64,000 nt of DNA, taken from contig QCBM01000003.1 of the NCBI GenBank assembly GCA_003281605.1, positions 62,001 through 126,000 on the forward strand. Reading direction: 5' to 3'. The position numbers and the translations under genes were made by a program. Source of the stretch: Prochlorococcus sp. AG-347-I06. GTDB taxonomy: Bacteria > Cyanobacteriota > Cyanobacteriia > PCC-6307 > Cyanobiaceae. Below are positions 45,825-55,883 of the stretch, one piece after another. Position 1 is the stretch's first letter, and each line of letters starts with the position of its first letter. Below the pieces are notes generated by a model, which searched no databases, was not told the origin of the DNA, and saw nothing but the letters and a program-made list of their open reading frames with translations.

Positions 45825-47000
45825 ATGGAATTACAACAAAAAACAAAAACTGACCCTAATGGACTAATACCGCCTTATGGTGGGGAACTAAAAAATTTAA
45901 TAATTAAAGATAATAGCCTTAAAAATGAACTTATCACTAAAGCTACTTATGAATTTGAATGTAGCGAGAGAAATGCATGTGATGTAGAACTTTTGATGGT
46001 TGGTGCTTTTTCTCCATTGGAAGGTTTTATGGATGCAAATAACTACAAATCGGTTATCGAAAACAACAGAGATACAAGCGGTTTGCTTTTTGGCTTACCT
46101 ATTGTCTTTGATTCAAATAATGATGAAGTAAAAGCTGGAGAAACAATCTTGCTAACCTACAAAAACCAAAAAATTGCAATTTTAGAAGTAAGTTCTATTT
46201 GGGAGCCTGATAAATCTTTAGAAGCTGAACTTTGTTATGGCACTAATTCTTTAGATCATCCTGCTGTTAAGATGATTTTTAATGAAAGGGGAAGATTTTA
46301 TATAGGAGGGAAAGTTTATGGTTTCGAACTACCAGTTAGGGAATTTCCCTGCAAAACCCCGGAAGAAGTTAGATCTACACTGCCATCAAATCACGATGTA
46401 GTTGCATTTCAATGTAGAAATCCAATTCATAGAGCACATTATGAGTTATTTACTAATGCCTTACTCTCAGATAATGTCTCTTCTAACTCAGTGGTTTTAG
46501 TACATCCAACTTGTGGGCCAACTCAACAAGACGATATACCTGGAAAAGTTAGATATTTGACCTATAAAGAATTAGAAGAGGAAATATCTGATGAAAGAAT
46601 AAAATGGGCTTTTTTACCTTATTCAATGCATATGGCAGGGCCAAGGGAAGCTCTTCAACACATGATAATCAGAAGAAATTATGGCTGCACTCATTTTATT
46701 ATTGGTAGAGATATGGCTGGTTGTAAGTCATCATCAACTGGTGAAGATTTTTATGGCCCATATGACGCCCAGAATTTTGCTAATAAGTGTGCAGATGAAT
46801 TGATGATGCAGACTGTTCCTTCAAAAAATTTAGTTTATACGAAGGAAAAAGGATATATAACAGCTGAAGAAGCTAAAGAATTTAATTATGAAATTATGAA
46901 ACTTAGTGGTACTGAATTTAGAAAGAAATTGAGGAATGGCGAACCAATTCCTGAATGGTTTGCTTTTAAAAGTGTAGTAGATGTTCTAAGACGCTCTTAA
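45825..47000 (+). CDS. sat: sulfate adenylyltransferase (ATP sulfurylase)
   Basis: Sat activates sulfate to APS, the first step of sulfate assimilation. The 391-residue, single-domain form has the ATP site QCRNPIHRAHYELF (QxRNPxHxxH) and GRDMAGCKSSSTGEDFYGPYDAQ. The substrate and ATP motifs look complete. Cyanobacteria use this form rather than the CysDN type. It follows the psbO terminator, so it probably has its own promoter near 45800. Confidence 0.96.
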   Translation: MELQQKTKTDPNGLIPPYGGELKNLIIKDNSLKNELITKATYEFECSERNACDVELLMVGAFSPLEGFMDANNYKSVIENNRDTSGLLFGLPIVFDSNNDEVKAGETILLTYKNQKIAILEVSSIWEPDKSLEAELCYGTNSLDHPAVKMIFNERGRFYIGGKVYGFELPVREFPCKTPEEVRSTLPSNHDVVAFQCRNPIHRAHYELFTNALLSDNVSSNSVVLVHPTCGPTQQDDIPGKVRYLTYKELEEEISDERIKWAFLPYSMHMAGPREALQHMIIRRNYGCTHFIIGRDMAGCKSSSTGEDFYGPYDAQNFANKCADELMMQTVPSKNLVYTKEKGYITAEEAKEFNYEIMKLSGTEFRKKLRNGEPIPEWFAFKSVVDVLRRS

Positions 47001-47045
47001 TATTGTTTTATTATTAGTATTATAGATTTATTAAAGTTTTTTATT

Positions 47046-48899
47046 GTGAACAAACGTTGGAGAAACTTAGGACTTTATGTTCTAGCCGTAATTACTGTAA
47101 TTTTCATTGGTACTTCTGTCTTTGATAAACCTAGCACTGAAAGTTCTACAAAAACCTTGAGATATAGTGATTTTATAGAGGCCGTCCAAGATAAAGAAAT
47201 CAGTAGAGTCCTAATATCTCCAGATAATGCCACAGCTCAAGTTGTTGAAAATGATGGGAGCAGGTCTGAGGTCAATTTAGCCCCTGATAAAGATTTATTA
47301 AAAATACTGACTGAGAATAATGTAGATATAGCTGTAACTCCTACAAAATTAGCCAATCCATGGCAACAAGCCTTAAGTAGCTTGATTTTCCCAGTACTTT
47401 TAATTGGCGGACTATTTTTTCTTTTTAGAAGGTCTCAAAGTGGCAATGCTGGAGGTGGTAACCCTGCTATGAGCTTTGGTAAGAGTAAAGCTAGACTTCA
47501 AATGGAACCATCCACACAGGTTACTTTCTCAGATGTTGCTGGTGTTGAAGGTGCAAAGTTAGAACTCACAGAAGTTGTTGATTTTCTTAAGAGTCCAGAT
47601 AGATTTACTGCAGTCGGAGCAAAAATACCAAAAGGTGTTCTTCTTGTTGGCCCTCCTGGTACAGGAAAAACATTGCTAGCAAAAGCAGTAGCTGGAGAAG
47701 CAGGTGTACCTTTTTTCTCAATATCTGGATCAGAATTTGTAGAGATGTTTGTAGGAGTTGGAGCTAGCAGAGTTAGAGATCTTTTCGAACAAGCTAAAAA
47801 GAATGCTCCTTGTATTGTTTTCATTGATGAAATAGATGCAGTTGGGAGACAAAGAGGTGCTGGTATGGGCGGAGGAAATGATGAAAGAGAACAAACATTA
47901 AACCAGCTCCTAACTGAAATGGACGGTTTTGAAGGTAATTCAGGAATAATAATAGTTGCTGCTACCAACAGACCTGATGTCCTAGATTCAGCTTTAATGC
48001 GTCCTGGAAGATTCGATAGACAAGTAACAGTTGATAGACCAGATTACGCTGGTAGATTACAGATTTTGAATGTACATGCGAAAGATAAAACTCTTTCAAA
48101 AGACGTTGATTTAGATAAAGTTGCTAGAAGAACACCTGGATTTACTGGTGCAGATTTAGCTAATCTTTTAAATGAAGCAGCAATACTAGCAGCTAGAAAA
48201 GATTTAGATAAAGTAAGTAATGATGAAGTCGGTGATGCCATTGAAAGGGTTATGGCAGGTCCAGAAAAGAAAGATAGAGTCATAAGCGACAAGAAAAAAG
48301 AATTAGTTGCTTATCACGAAGCTGGTCATGCACTCGTTGGAGCATTAATGCCTGATTATGATCCCGTTGCAAAAGTTTCAATAATTCCCAGGGGTCAAGC
48401 TGGAGGTTTAACCTTCTTTACTCCAAGTGAAGAAAGAATGGAATCTGGACTTTACTCTCGTTCTTACCTTCAAAATCAAATGGCTGTAGCTCTTGGCGGA
48501 AGAGTTGCTGAAGAAATTGTTTATGGAGAAGAAGAAGTAACAACTGGAGCTTCAAATGATTTACAACAAGTCGCTAATGTAGCAAGACAAATGATCACTA
48601 AATTCGGCATGAGTGACAAAATAGGTCCAGTCGCTCTAGGTCAATCTCAAGGAGGAATGTTTCTAGGAAGAGATATGAGCTCTACACGAGACTTCTCTGA
48701 AGACACAGCCGCAACTATTGATGTAGAGGTTTCAGAACTTGTTGATGTTGCCTATAAAAGAGCCACTAAAGTTTTATCAGATAACAGATCAGTTCTTGAC
48801 GAAATGGCTCAAATGCTAATTGAAAGAGAAACTATAGATACCGAAGATATCCAAGATTTACTTAACCGCTCAGAAGTGAAAGTCGCAAACTATATTTAA
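47046..48899 (+). CDS. ftsH: FtsH membrane-bound AAA/zinc protease
   Basis: FtsH degrades membrane proteins such as damaged D1, linking it to psbA in this window. The 617-residue protein starts at GTG 47046. It has two N-terminal spans (about 8-25 and 113-128), Walker A GPPGTGKT (about 201-208), Walker [10 protein letters not shown], second-region [20 protein letters not shown] and the zinc motif HEAGH (about 424-428). All motifs are intact. Which of the several cyanobacterial FtsH types it is cannot be told by eye. Confidence 0.97.
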   Translation: MNKRWRNLGLYVLAVITVIFIGTSVFDKPSTESSTKTLRYSDFIEAVQDKEISRVLISPDNATAQVVENDGSRSEVNLAPDKDLLKILTENNVDIAVTPTKLANPWQQALSSLIFPVLLIGGLFFLFRRSQSGNAGGGNPAMSFGKSKARLQMEPSTQVTFSDVAGVEGAKLELTEVVDFLKSPDRFTAVGAKIPKGVLLVGPPGTGKTLLAKAVAGEAGVPFFSISGSEFVEMFVGVGASRVRDLFEQAKKNAPCIVFIDEIDAVGRQRGAGMGGGNDEREQTLNQLLTEMDGFEGNSGIIIVAATNRPDVLDSALMRPGRFDRQVTVDRPDYAGRLQILNVHAKDKTLSKDVDLDKVARRTPGFTGADLANLLNEAAILAARKDLDKVSNDEVGDAIERVMAGPEKKDRVISDKKKELVAYHEAGHALVGALMPDYDPVAKVSIIPRGQAGGLTFFTPSEERMESGLYSRSYLQNQMAVALGGRVAEEIVYGEEEVTTGASNDLQQVANVARQMITKFGMSDKIGPVALGQSQGGMFLGRDMSSTRDFSEDTAATIDVEVSELVDVAYKRATKVLSDNRSVLDEMAQMLIERETIDTEDIQDLLNRSEVKVANYI

Positions 48900-48919
48900 C
48901 GCGGAATTTTAAATTTTTA

Positions 48920-49546
48920 ATGAATAATAAAGAAGATTATTTTTCAGAGTGCCTGAAAATTGAGTCTTTTTTTTTACTTATAAAACCTGAAGATAATATT
49001 TACTCAAATACCTCTATAAGAAATTCATTTTTTGAAGAATTAGAAAACTTAGTAAATTCAGGATTAAAGAATATTGAAATAAGTTGGTCTAACAACGATA
49101 ATTGGTTCGATTTTGTATCCGATATCAAAATTAAATATCCAAGAATTAATTTAGGCTCTGCATCCATAGTTAATAAGCAATCAATAGAAGATTCTTTAAA
49201 AATTGGATTAAATTTTTCGATGATGAAATTTTGGAATAAAGATCTTTTCAATTATGCGCAGTCAAAAAATTATTTATTAATTCCTGGAATTAATAATTTA
49301 AAAGATCTTAAGGAAGCGATAGATTTAAATTGCAACATTATCAAAATTTACCCAATAAAAAGTAAAGATAGTTCGATAAATATACTCAACTATGAAAATA
49401 TTGATTTCATTGCTGCTGGAGGACTATCAATCGATGATTTAAAAACTTATAAATCTTTAGGGTATAAAGCAGTCGTAATTGGAGATAAAGCTATCAAAAA
49501 TAAAAAATTTGATCCAAAAATATATGAATGGCTCAAAAATAATTAA
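48920..49546 (+). CDS. divergent KDPG/KHG aldolase-like protein
   Basis: A 208-residue TIM-barrel protein resembling Eda, the 2-keto-3-deoxy-6-phosphogluconate aldolase of the Entner-Doudoroff pathway. The catalytic lysine is kept in NIIKIYPIKSKD, and the Glu of the first active-site strand may be in NIEISW. Other hallmarks are changed: the usual GAGTV is GSASIV, the Pro-Gly-x-x-Thr loop is PGINNLKD, and the FFPA site is IYPI. A GGLSIDDL phosphate loop remains. It lies 20 bases after ftsH, so possibly the same transcript. Activity on KDPG is uncertain. Confidence 0.65.
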   Translation: MNNKEDYFSECLKIESFFLLIKPEDNIYSNTSIRNSFFEELENLVNSGLKNIEISWSNNDNWFDFVSDIKIKYPRINLGSASIVNKQSIEDSLKIGLNFSMMKFWNKDLFNYAQSKNYLLIPGINNLKDLKEAIDLNCNIIKIYPIKSKDSSINILNYENIDFIAAGGLSIDDLKTYKSLGYKAVVIGDKAIKNKKFDPKIYEWLKNN

Positions 49547-49580
49547 GTTAAGGATAAATATAATTTATTCAAGAAATCTC

Positions 49581-50678
49581 CTACTTATTTACTAAGTCAC
49601 ATTGAGCATGATATAGAAGCAAATGATCAGCAAGTACTAAGGCTACCATAGCATCAACCATGGGAACTGCTCTCGGTAGAACGCATGGATCGTGTCTCCC
49701 TTTTGCTTTCATAAGTACTTCTTTACCTTCAGCATTTACTGTTTTCTGTTCTTTCCCGATAGTTGCTGTAGGTTTAAAAGCTATCTTCATCTCGATATTT
49801 TCACCATTACTTATTCCACCCTGTATACCTCCTGAATTGTTTGAAGTTGTTCTTAACTTACTAATATCATCAGACTTGATGAAGGCATCATTATGTTCGC
49901 TTCCTTTTAAATAAGTTCCAGAGAAACCTGAACCTATTTCAAAGCCCTTCGTGGCAGGCAAAGACATCAAAGCCTTTGCTAAATCAGCTTCTAATTTATC
50001 AAAAACAGGCATTCCAAGACCAGATGGAACATTTCTCACTAGACATTCAATAACTCCGCCGCAAGAGTCTCCTTGACGCTTTAATTCCTTAATTCTCTCG
50101 ATCATTTCTGTTGATACCTTTTCATCAGGACATCTAACAATATTAGAATCTATTTTTTTGAGAGAAATCTTCTCTTTATTTATATCAGAATCAATATCAT
50201 GTATACGCTTTACCCAAGATAGTATTTCAGTATTACAGAAGGTTTTTAATAATTGTTTTGCTACAGCACCAGCAGCTACTCTCCCAATTGTTTCTCTAGC
50301 AGAGGCTCTTCCACCGCCAGAACTTGCCTGAATTCCATATTTCAGATGATATGTACCATCTGCATGAGAAGGTCTAAATACCTGCTCCAAATTATTATAA
50401 TCTCCTGGTCTTTGATCCTTATTTCTTACCAACATTGCTATTGGAGTTCCAAGTGTTAATCCTTCCTTTATCCCACTTAATATCTCAATTTTATCTTCTT
50501 CATTTCTTGGTGTTGTAATGTCACTTTGGCCAGGTCTGCGCCTATCTAATTCATTTTGTATTAGATTTATATTTATTTTTAACTTAGGTGGACATCCATC
50601 AAGGATAACTCCTACTGCACCACCATGTGATTCTCCAAAAGTACTAACACGAAAAATTTTTCCAAAACTACTACTCAT
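49581..50678 (-). CDS. aroC: chorismate synthase
   Basis: AroC makes chorismate, the precursor of aromatic amino acids, using reduced FMN. The 365 residues include [18 protein letters not shown] (N-terminal signature), [32 protein letters not shown] and the C-terminal [18 protein letters not shown]. The ATG at 50678 matches the usual start. It lies downstream of the psbA terminator on the same strand. Confidence 0.97.
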   Translation of the reverse strand: MSSSFGKIFRVSTFGESHGGAVGVILDGCPPKLKININLIQNELDRRRPGQSDITTPRNEEDKIEILSGIKEGLTLGTPIAMLVRNKDQRPGDYNNLEQVFRPSHADGTYHLKYGIQASSGGGRASARETIGRVAAGAVAKQLLKTFCNTEILSWVKRIHDIDSDINKEKISLKKIDSNIVRCPDEKVSTEMIERIKELKRQGDSCGGVIECLVRNVPSGLGMPVFDKLEADLAKALMSLPATKGFEIGSGFSGTYLKGSEHNDAFIKSDDISKLRTTSNNSGGIQGGISNGENIEMKIAFKPTATIGKEQKTVNAEGKEVLMKAKGRHDPCVLPRAVPMVDAMVALVLADHLLLYHAQCDLVNK

Positions 50679-50738
50679 AGAAATATCAAATGTTTTATCT
50701 ATATATAAACATTATATGAAACCAATTGAAAATTAAAC

Positions 50739-50764
50739 AAAAAAAAGCCCCCAAAAGGGGGCTT
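50739..50764 (-). terminator. intrinsic terminator of psbA
   Basis: AAGCCCCC (50745-50752) pairs with GGGGGCTT (50757-50764) around an AAAA loop. On the minus strand a T run follows (complement of 50739-50744). It lies 22 bases beyond the psbA stop and is the strongest G-C terminator in the window, fitting a highly transcribed gene. Confidence 0.92.
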
Positions 50765-50785
50765 GTAAATTTAAGAACTTTAAGC

Positions 50786-51868
50786 TTAACCGATAGCTGG
50801 AGCTGAAAGAGCTACTGTTGTAGACTCAGCTGCTGCTAGATCAAGTGGGAAGTTGTGAGCGTTACGCTCGTGCATTACTTCCATACCTAGGTTTGCTCTG
50901 TTAAGAACGTCACCCCATGTAGGAACAATCTTACCGTTTGCATCAACAACTGACTGGTTGAAGTTGAAACCGTTAAGGTTGAATGCCATTGTGCAGATAC
51001 CCATTGAAGTTAACCATACACAAACAACTGGGAATACAGCTAGGAAGAAGTGAAGACTTCTGCTGTTGTTGAAACTTGCATATTGGAAGATCAAACGACC
51101 GAAGTAGCCATGAGCTGCAACGATGTTGTATGTTTCTTCTTCTTGTCCGAACTTGTAACCATAGTTCTGAGACTCTGTCTCAGTTGTTTCTCTGATTAGA
51201 GATGAAGTAACAAGTGAACCGTGCATAGCTGAGAATAAAGATCCTCCGAACATACCAGCAACACCAGCCATATGGAATGGGTGCATGAGAATGTTGTGCT
51301 CTGCCTGGAAAACAAACATGAAGTTGAATGTTCCAGAGATACCTAGAGGCATTCCGTCAGAGAATGAACCTTGACCGAATGGATATACAAGAAATACTGC
51401 GAAAGCTGCTGAAACTGGTGCAGAGTATGCAACACAGATCCAAGGACGCATACCTAAACGGTATGAAAGCTCCCACTGTCTTCCCATGTATGCTGAGATA
51501 CCAATTAGGAAGTGGAAAATTACAAGCTGGTAAGGACCACCGTTGTATAACCACTCATCTACAGTAGCTGCTTCCCAAATTGGGTAGAAGTGTAGACCAA
51601 TAGCGTTAGATGAAGGAACAACTGCACCTGAGATGATGTTGTTTCCATATAGGAATGAACCAGCAACTGGCTCTCTAATTCCGTCGATGTCTACTGGTGG
51701 TGCTGCGATGAATGCAACGATGAAGCAAGCCGCTGCTGTAAGAAGGCATGGAATCATTAAGACGCCGAACCAACCAACATAAATTCTGTTGTTAGTTGAT
51801 GTTACCCACTCACAAAACTGTGGCCAACCTTTTAACAGCGAAGAACGCTGCTGCTGAATAGTTGTCAT
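50786..51868 (-). CDS. psbA: photosystem II reaction centre protein D1
   Basis: D1 carries the primary donor, pheophytin and Mn ligands of photosystem II, in five membrane spans. Its 360 residues end in [17 protein letters not shown] followed by a C-terminal extension removed by CtpA. At the position equivalent to residue 130 the sequence is GRQWE, a Gln (index 131 here), as in the low-light D1:1 type. Codon use is richer in G/C, marking high expression. The start at ATG 51868 gives [15 protein letters not shown]. Confidence 0.98.
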   Translation of the reverse strand: MTTIQQQRSSLLKGWPQFCEWVTSTNNRIYVGWFGVLMIPCLLTAAACFIVAFIAAPPVDIDGIREPVAGSFLYGNNIISGAVVPSSNAIGLHFYPIWEAATVDEWLYNGGPYQLVIFHFLIGISAYMGRQWELSYRLGMRPWICVAYSAPVSAAFAVFLVYPFGQGSFSDGMPLGISGTFNFMFVFQAEHNILMHPFHMAGVAGMFGGSLFSAMHGSLVTSSLIRETTETESQNYGYKFGQEEETYNIVAAHGYFGRLIFQYASFNNSRSLHFFLAVFPVVCVWLTSMGICTMAFNLNGFNFNQSVVDANGKIVPTWGDVLNRANLGMEVMHERNAHNFPLDLAAAESTTVALSAPAIG

Positions 51869-51883
51869 GAGTTCGTAAAGTAT

Positions 51884-51899
51884 GTCTCTATATTGAGAC
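51884..51899 (-). other. hairpin in the psbA leader
   Basis: GTCTC (51884-51888) pairs with GAGAC (51895-51899) around TATATT, 16-31 bases before the psbA ATG. It lies within the predicted 5' untranslated region and could influence mRNA stability or ribosome loading in light-responsive expression. This is by-eye evidence only. Confidence 0.4.
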
Positions 51900-51936
51900 G
51901 TGTAAATAAAAACGGAAAATAAAGTCCGCTTCGAAG

Positions 51937-51968
51937 ATTTTAGACCAAAATCGCTAAAAATGTGTAAA
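51937..51968 (-). promoter_or_regulatory. putative psbA promoter
   Basis: The minus strand has TTTACA (51968-51963) as a -35 element, 18 bases, then TCTAAA (51944-51939) as -10 (or TAAAAT, 51942-51937, with 20-base spacing). This predicts transcription from about 51932, with a leader of about 64 bases holding the hairpin at 51884-51899. The spacing fits sigma70-type cyanobacterial psbA promoters. Confidence 0.5.
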
Positions 51969-52057
51969 TATTTTTTCTTTAAGTAAACTTATTTTTTGGA
52001 AAACAGGAGAAAAGAACTTCCATGTCTTAAGATTTTCTTTGTTATTGAGGATTCAAC

Positions 52058-52186
52058 TTGGTAATAATCGAATGGCTTCTTAACGGAAAAAGATCTAAAG
52101 AGGTAGTTTCCTTAAGAGAAGCTAAGCATAGAAGACTGCAATTAGAGGCTTTTGGAGCTGTTATTTATTGGAGTGAAAGAATTTAG
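52058..52186 (+). CDS. small protein between psbA and the aspartoacylase gene
   Basis: A 42-residue frame starting at TTG 52058, with GAGG at 52047-52050 as ribosome-binding site seven bases upstream. The product reads VIIEWLLNGKRSKEVVSLRE and continues to AVIYWSERI. It has Trp residues in short hydrophobic ends and a basic, helical middle. It has no family I recognise. The coding-like composition, SD sequence and position make it probably real, though short. It is divergent from psbA. Confidence 0.5.
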   Translation: MVIIEWLLNGKRSKEVVSLREAKHRRLQLEAFGAVIYWSERI

Positions 52187-52303
52187 ATTTTTAATGTTTA
52201 AAAATTAGAAAAAAAAATAAAAGTATTATATATTAAATAAACTTATCTATAAAATAAAAAATCCTTATTAGTTTTCAACAATTTATTGTTCCAGTTTCTT
52301 AAT

Positions 52304-53209
52304 TTAAAAACTTTCAAACTCTTGAACCCATTGTTTTTTGGAACAAATCACTTCTTTTTTTGTGTAGCTCATGGCAATTTTTTTCTCCTTATAAGCAACT
52401 TCTCCAATAAAAACAGGCCAAATCAATTGGTCCCGTTCATATTTGTGGATTATTCCTTGGCTATCAAGAAATAATGGATCTCCTTTTTTAATCATTTTCC
52501 AATCTTGGTTTATTCTCTCAGGATGAATTATGCCATCAATATCTCCCTTTTCATCTCTTGGATAATCTATACTCCCTTCATGAACGTGTACCACTAATTC
52601 CTTTGGAAGTTCTATAAGTTTATTTTTTAATTTATCTATCTCTTCCCTTAGGGAGCTAATTATTAGAGTGAATCTATTTATGATATTTTGATCATAAAAA
52701 TTTTGTGCGACAGCTCCTATTTCAATAACTAAACCACATGGCCAAGCTTCTACAAGAAAGCCTGTTTGGGCTTTATCTTTTTCGTGCAAATAAATAGGCA
52801 ATCCAAATTTGTTCTGCAGTAATGCAGCTAAACAAAAATCTTTGGATCTCCTCCCATACATAACAATGCTTGTTCCCATATTTGAAGTAGTAGTGTGCAA
52901 ATCGATTGCAATTTGACAGGGTTTTGATCCGTCAATTCCAAATTCATCTACTAAAAAATTGGCTCTATAAGTTTCATAAAAGCTATTCTTGTGTGGATCA
53001 AAATTCTCAAAATCTTTAAAAGATCTATTTAAATCTACATCTATATATCTGAAACCTTTTTCATAAGCAGCAGGATTACCTATGATGTACTCATACTTAA
53101 TACCATTATTTAAATTATTTTCCTTTCTATTAAATTGCTTAACAGCCCAAACAGGATTAATTTCATTCCCATGAGTGCCTGAAACGATAAGTATTCTTTG
53201 AACAGTCAT
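52304..53209 (-). CDS. probable aspartoacylase (AstE/AspA family)
   Basis: A 301-residue zinc carboxypeptidase-like deacylase. The zinc His-Glu pair is in VSGTHGNEINPVW, and the second His is in AIDLHTTTSNMG, followed by VIEIGAVAQNFYD. The family cleaves N-acetylaspartate or succinylarginine-type substrates, and marine cyanobacterial members are usually labelled probable aspartoacylase. The true substrate is unknown. It is divergent from the GST-like gene, with 23 bases between starts. Confidence 0.85.
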   Translation of the reverse strand: MTVQRILIVSGTHGNEINPVWAVKQFNRKENNLNNGIKYEYIIGNPAAYEKGFRYIDVDLNRSFKDFENFDPHKNSFYETYRANFLVDEFGIDGSKPCQIAIDLHTTTSNMGTSIVMYGRRSKDFCLAALLQNKFGLPIYLHEKDKAQTGFLVEAWPCGLVIEIGAVAQNFYDQNIINRFTLIISSLREEIDKLKNKLIELPKELVVHVHEGSIDYPRDEKGDIDGIIHPERINQDWKMIKKGDPLFLDSQGIIHKYERDQLIWPVFIGEVAYKEKKIAMSYTKKEVICSKKQWVQEFESF

Positions 53210-53232
53210 TTTTTCTTTAAAAATAAAATTTT

Positions 53233-54177
53233 ATGCAAAATAAATACCTTATAAAGGTCTCCAGAAAATTCTGGTTTTGGTTTTGGACCCAATTAATGAA
53301 TGGCTTCGCGCCATCAGATTTATATGGTAATTATAAAAGGCCTAAAGGTATAACAATTAATAGTGAATACGATATTAATAATGAGAATGGACAAATATAT
53401 TTATTAGTAGGTCATTCTTGCCCATGGTGTCAAAGAACTTTACTAGTGCACGAAATAAAAGATTTATCTAAAAAAGTTAAAGTAATTTTTTTAAAGGCAG
53501 ATGTTGAGCATGGCGAATGGATTTTTAATACAAAGATTAAGGGATGTATAAGACTTTCAGACCTTTACAAAAAAGCTAACAAAAAGATTATTTTTAGAGC
53601 GACATTACCTCTTTTAATTAGTTTTGTAAAAGATGAAGTAAATATTCTGTCTAATGAAAGTTCACAGATTATAAGACTACTAAATTCAATAAAAATTGAA
53701 TCGAAATATCAGGCATTAACTATTAAAGATGGTAATCAAAAATTTTTAAATTTAATTAATAACAGCATTAATGATGGCGTATATAAATGTGGTTTCGCCA
53801 GAAACCAGTCAGCTTTCGAAAAAGCAAGTAAAAATCTTTTCGCAGCTATAAATGAAATTGAAAATTTACTACAGAAAAATAAAGGGGACTGGATATTTGG
53901 AGAAGAGTTAACCTACGCAGATATTTACCTTTTTCCAACGCTTATAAGATGGGAATTGATATATAGCAAACTTTTCAAATGTACTGAACAAGAACTATCA
54001 AGTTTTGAAAAGATTATTGAATGGAGATTAAAATTCTTTAAATTATCTAACGTAAAAAAGACATGCTTCGACAATAAATGGAAAAAAGATTACTACAAAG
54101 CTTTATTCCCTTTAAACCCAAATCAAATAATCCCAGTTTTACCATCGCTAAAGGAAATAATGAAAGTAGAGACCTAA
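53233..54177 (+). CDS. glutathione S-transferase-like protein
   Basis: A 314-residue protein with an N-terminal thioredoxin-like domain (YLLVGHSCPWCQRTLLVHEI, about 52-71) carrying Cys-Pro-Trp-Cys, and a C-terminal all-helical domain with GDWIFGEELTYADIYLFPTLIRW, the GST C-terminal signature. Layout and CPWC resemble omega-type or glutathionyl-hydroquinone-reductase-like GSTs, which act on glutathionylated quinones. The substrate is unknown. The C-terminal region beyond about 280 is a tail. Confidence 0.75.
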   Translation: MQNKYLIKVSRKFWFWFWTQLMNGFAPSDLYGNYKRPKGITINSEYDINNENGQIYLLVGHSCPWCQRTLLVHEIKDLSKKVKVIFLKADVEHGEWIFNTKIKGCIRLSDLYKKANKKIIFRATLPLLISFVKDEVNILSNESSQIIRLLNSIKIESKYQALTIKDGNQKFLNLINNSINDGVYKCGFARNQSAFEKASKNLFAAINEIENLLQKNKGDWIFGEELTYADIYLFPTLIRWELIYSKLFKCTEQELSSFEKIIEWRLKFFKLSNVKKTCFDNKWKKDYYKALFPLNPNQIIPVLPSLKEIMKVET

Positions 54178-54304
54178 AAAAATAAATAAATCAATTTCAA
54201 AAAAAAATGATGTTGTAATGAACACTTATTTAGTTCATAGATAATGCAATTTCATTAGAAATTAACTATGTTATGTATGTCTACTAAAGTACGAAAAGCT
54301 TAAA

Positions 54305-54523
54305 ATGAAATCCATTGACGAACACATCCAAAAAGATCAATCGGAAATCGAATCTGCAAAAGCAGAGGGCAATCTTCCAAAGGTCAGACATTTAACTGAA
54401 GAGCTAAAAGAACTCGAAGAGTATAAGGATCATCATCCAGATGATAAACATGACCCTAATGCTTTGGAACTATTCTGCGATGCCAACCCGGATGAACCAG
54501 AATGTCTTGTTTATGATGATTAA
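54305..54523 (+). CDS. cp12: CP12 Calvin-cycle regulator
   Basis: CP12 joins GAPDH and phosphoribulokinase into an inactive complex in the dark. The 72-residue protein has a helical, charged N-terminal half and the C-terminal core ELFCDANPDEPECLVYDD with the disulfide Cys pair. No Cys appears in the N-terminal half, so the first disulfide of the classical protein is missing, leaving only the GAPDH-binding end. A terminator follows. Confidence 0.93.
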   Translation: MKSIDEHIQKDQSEIESAKAEGNLPKVRHLTEELKELEEYKDHHPDDKHDPNALELFCDANPDEPECLVYDD

Positions 54524-54548
54524 GTTTTTTTGATAAATAATGCACATT

Positions 54549-54577
54549 AAAAAAGGGCTCTAAAAGCCCTTTTTTTT
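54549..54577 (+). terminator. intrinsic terminator after cp12
   Basis: AAAAAAGGGCT (54549-54559) pairs with AGCCCTTTTTT (54565-54575) around CTAAA, followed by further T. Its symmetric A and T flanks could also serve the convergent gene at 54592-54774 on the other strand. Confidence 0.88.
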
Positions 54578-54591
54578 ATTGCTTAATTCAA

Positions 54592-54774
54592 TTAGTAATC
54601 TCTATTAAAGTCGGATGGACTTCCTGTAAGTGAACATACAACCGACTCTTCATTTTTCATTTCCTTCACTTTTACAATTGGTCTTCCCATTTTCTTCAAA
54701 ACCTCAATATCTTGGATGGTTTGACATCTAGCTATTATTTTTCCTTGTTGATCAAAGCAAGTATAGAAATTCAT
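54592..54774 (-). CDS. small conserved hypothetical protein
   Basis: A 60-residue soluble protein: MNFYTCFDQQGKIIARCQTIQD, then helix and strand to SVVCSLTGSPSDFNRDY. Three Cys are spread over it. No named family recognised. It is convergent with cp12 across a terminator and upstream of no obvious partner. A clean ATG and coding-like composition support it. Confidence 0.55.
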   Translation of the reverse strand: MNFYTCFDQQGKIIARCQTIQDIEVLKKMGRPIVKVKEMKNEESVVCSLTGSPSDFNRDY

Positions 54775-54859
54775 ATTGTGTTTAAAGAGATATCTTATTT
54801 ATGACTAATTTTCATTATTAAATCAAGTGTTTTTTTTACAAAAAAATTTTAAATTTAAG

Positions 54860-55843
54860 TTAAATCCTTTTCCATACTTCAGAAAGCAGTGAAGATAAAC
54901 CTTTTTTTAAAGATGAAGAAATAACTAAAACTTTCTTTTTAGATAAATCTTCTAACTTTTTTGAAATTATTTTCAAATAATCATCATCTACCAGCTCCAT
55001 TTTGTTCAATACTATTATCCTCTCTTTATCTAAAAGACCTTTTCCATATTTTTTTAATTCCTGCTCAATTATCTCAAAATCATGTAAAGGATTTTCTGCA
55101 ATTGCATCAATTAAGTGAACAAGTATCTTCGTTCTTTGGATATGCCTTAAAAAATCATGGCCTAAACCTACTCCATCAGCTGCCCCTGATATTAGTCCAG
55201 GAATATCCGCAAAAAGGCAACCATTTCCGTCAATTTTTCTTACTACACCTAAGTTAGGTATTAGAGTTGTAAAAGGATAATTTGCGATTTTTGGATGGGC
55301 AGATGATACAACAGAAATCAAGGTACTTTTCCCAGCATTTGGAAGACCTATAATCCCAACCTCTGCAAGAAGTTTAAGTTCTAATTGAACCTCCCATATC
55401 TCACCATCTTTTCCTTCAGTGAATGATTCTGGGGCTCTATTTTGATTACTTAAATAGTAAGCATTACCATGTCCACCTCTTCCTCCAATGGCAATAGTTA
55501 AACTCTGTTTATGTTTAGTTAAGTCTCCTAAAATAATGCCGGTTTTAGTATCCCTTATTTCTGTACCGCAGGGTACTTTAAGGATTGTATCCTCACCTGA
55601 AGCACCTGATCTCTTATTAGGACCTCCTTTGCATCCATCTTCAGCAATTATTTCGCGTTTGAATTTGAAATCTAATAACGTTTGAAGATTATTATCAGCC
55701 ATCAAAATAACTGAACCCCCTCTGCCACCATTCCCCCCCGAAGGTCCTCCAGCAGGAACGAATTTTTCTCTTCTAAATGAAACTATTCCATTTCCACCTT
55801 TTCCAGCTTTGAGAATAATGTTGGCTTGATCAATAAATTGCAC
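54860..55843 (-). CDS. obgE: Obg/CgtA GTPase
   Basis: ObgE is a ribosome-associated GTPase in late 50S assembly. Its 327 residues comprise the glycine-rich Obg domain (about 1-158: [36 protein letters not shown]) and a GTPase domain with G1 [10 protein letters not shown]3 DIPGLISGA and G4 LNKMEL (NKxE, as in Obg proteins). No C-terminal OCT domain is present, which is common. Located downstream of mutS2 on the same strand. Confidence 0.96.
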   Translation of the reverse strand: MQFIDQANIILKAGKGGNGIVSFRREKFVPAGGPSGGNGGRGGSVILMADNNLQTLLDFKFKREIIAEDGCKGGPNKRSGASGEDTILKVPCGTEIRDTKTGIILGDLTKHKQSLTIAIGGRGGHGNAYYLSNQNRAPESFTEGKDGEIWEVQLELKLLAEVGIIGLPNAGKSTLISVVSSAHPKIANYPFTTLIPNLGVVRKIDGNGCLFADIPGLISGAADGVGLGHDFLRHIQRTKILVHLIDAIAENPLHDFEIIEQELKKYGKGLLDKERIIVLNKMELVDDDYLKIISKKLEDLSKKKVLVISSSLKKGLSSLLSEVWKRI

Positions 55844-55883
55844 TTAATACGTTTATCAAATTATTTTCTAGGTATTTTAAATT

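Noticed and set aside
47498-47968. 156-codon open frame on the minus strand inside ftsH
   Set aside because: It lies fully antisense to the AAA domain of ftsH, whose conserved codons explain the absence of stops; product resembles no family.
51884-51899. psbA leader hairpin as a riboswitch
   Set aside because: Only a 5-bp stem; too small and without a recognisable ligand-binding core.
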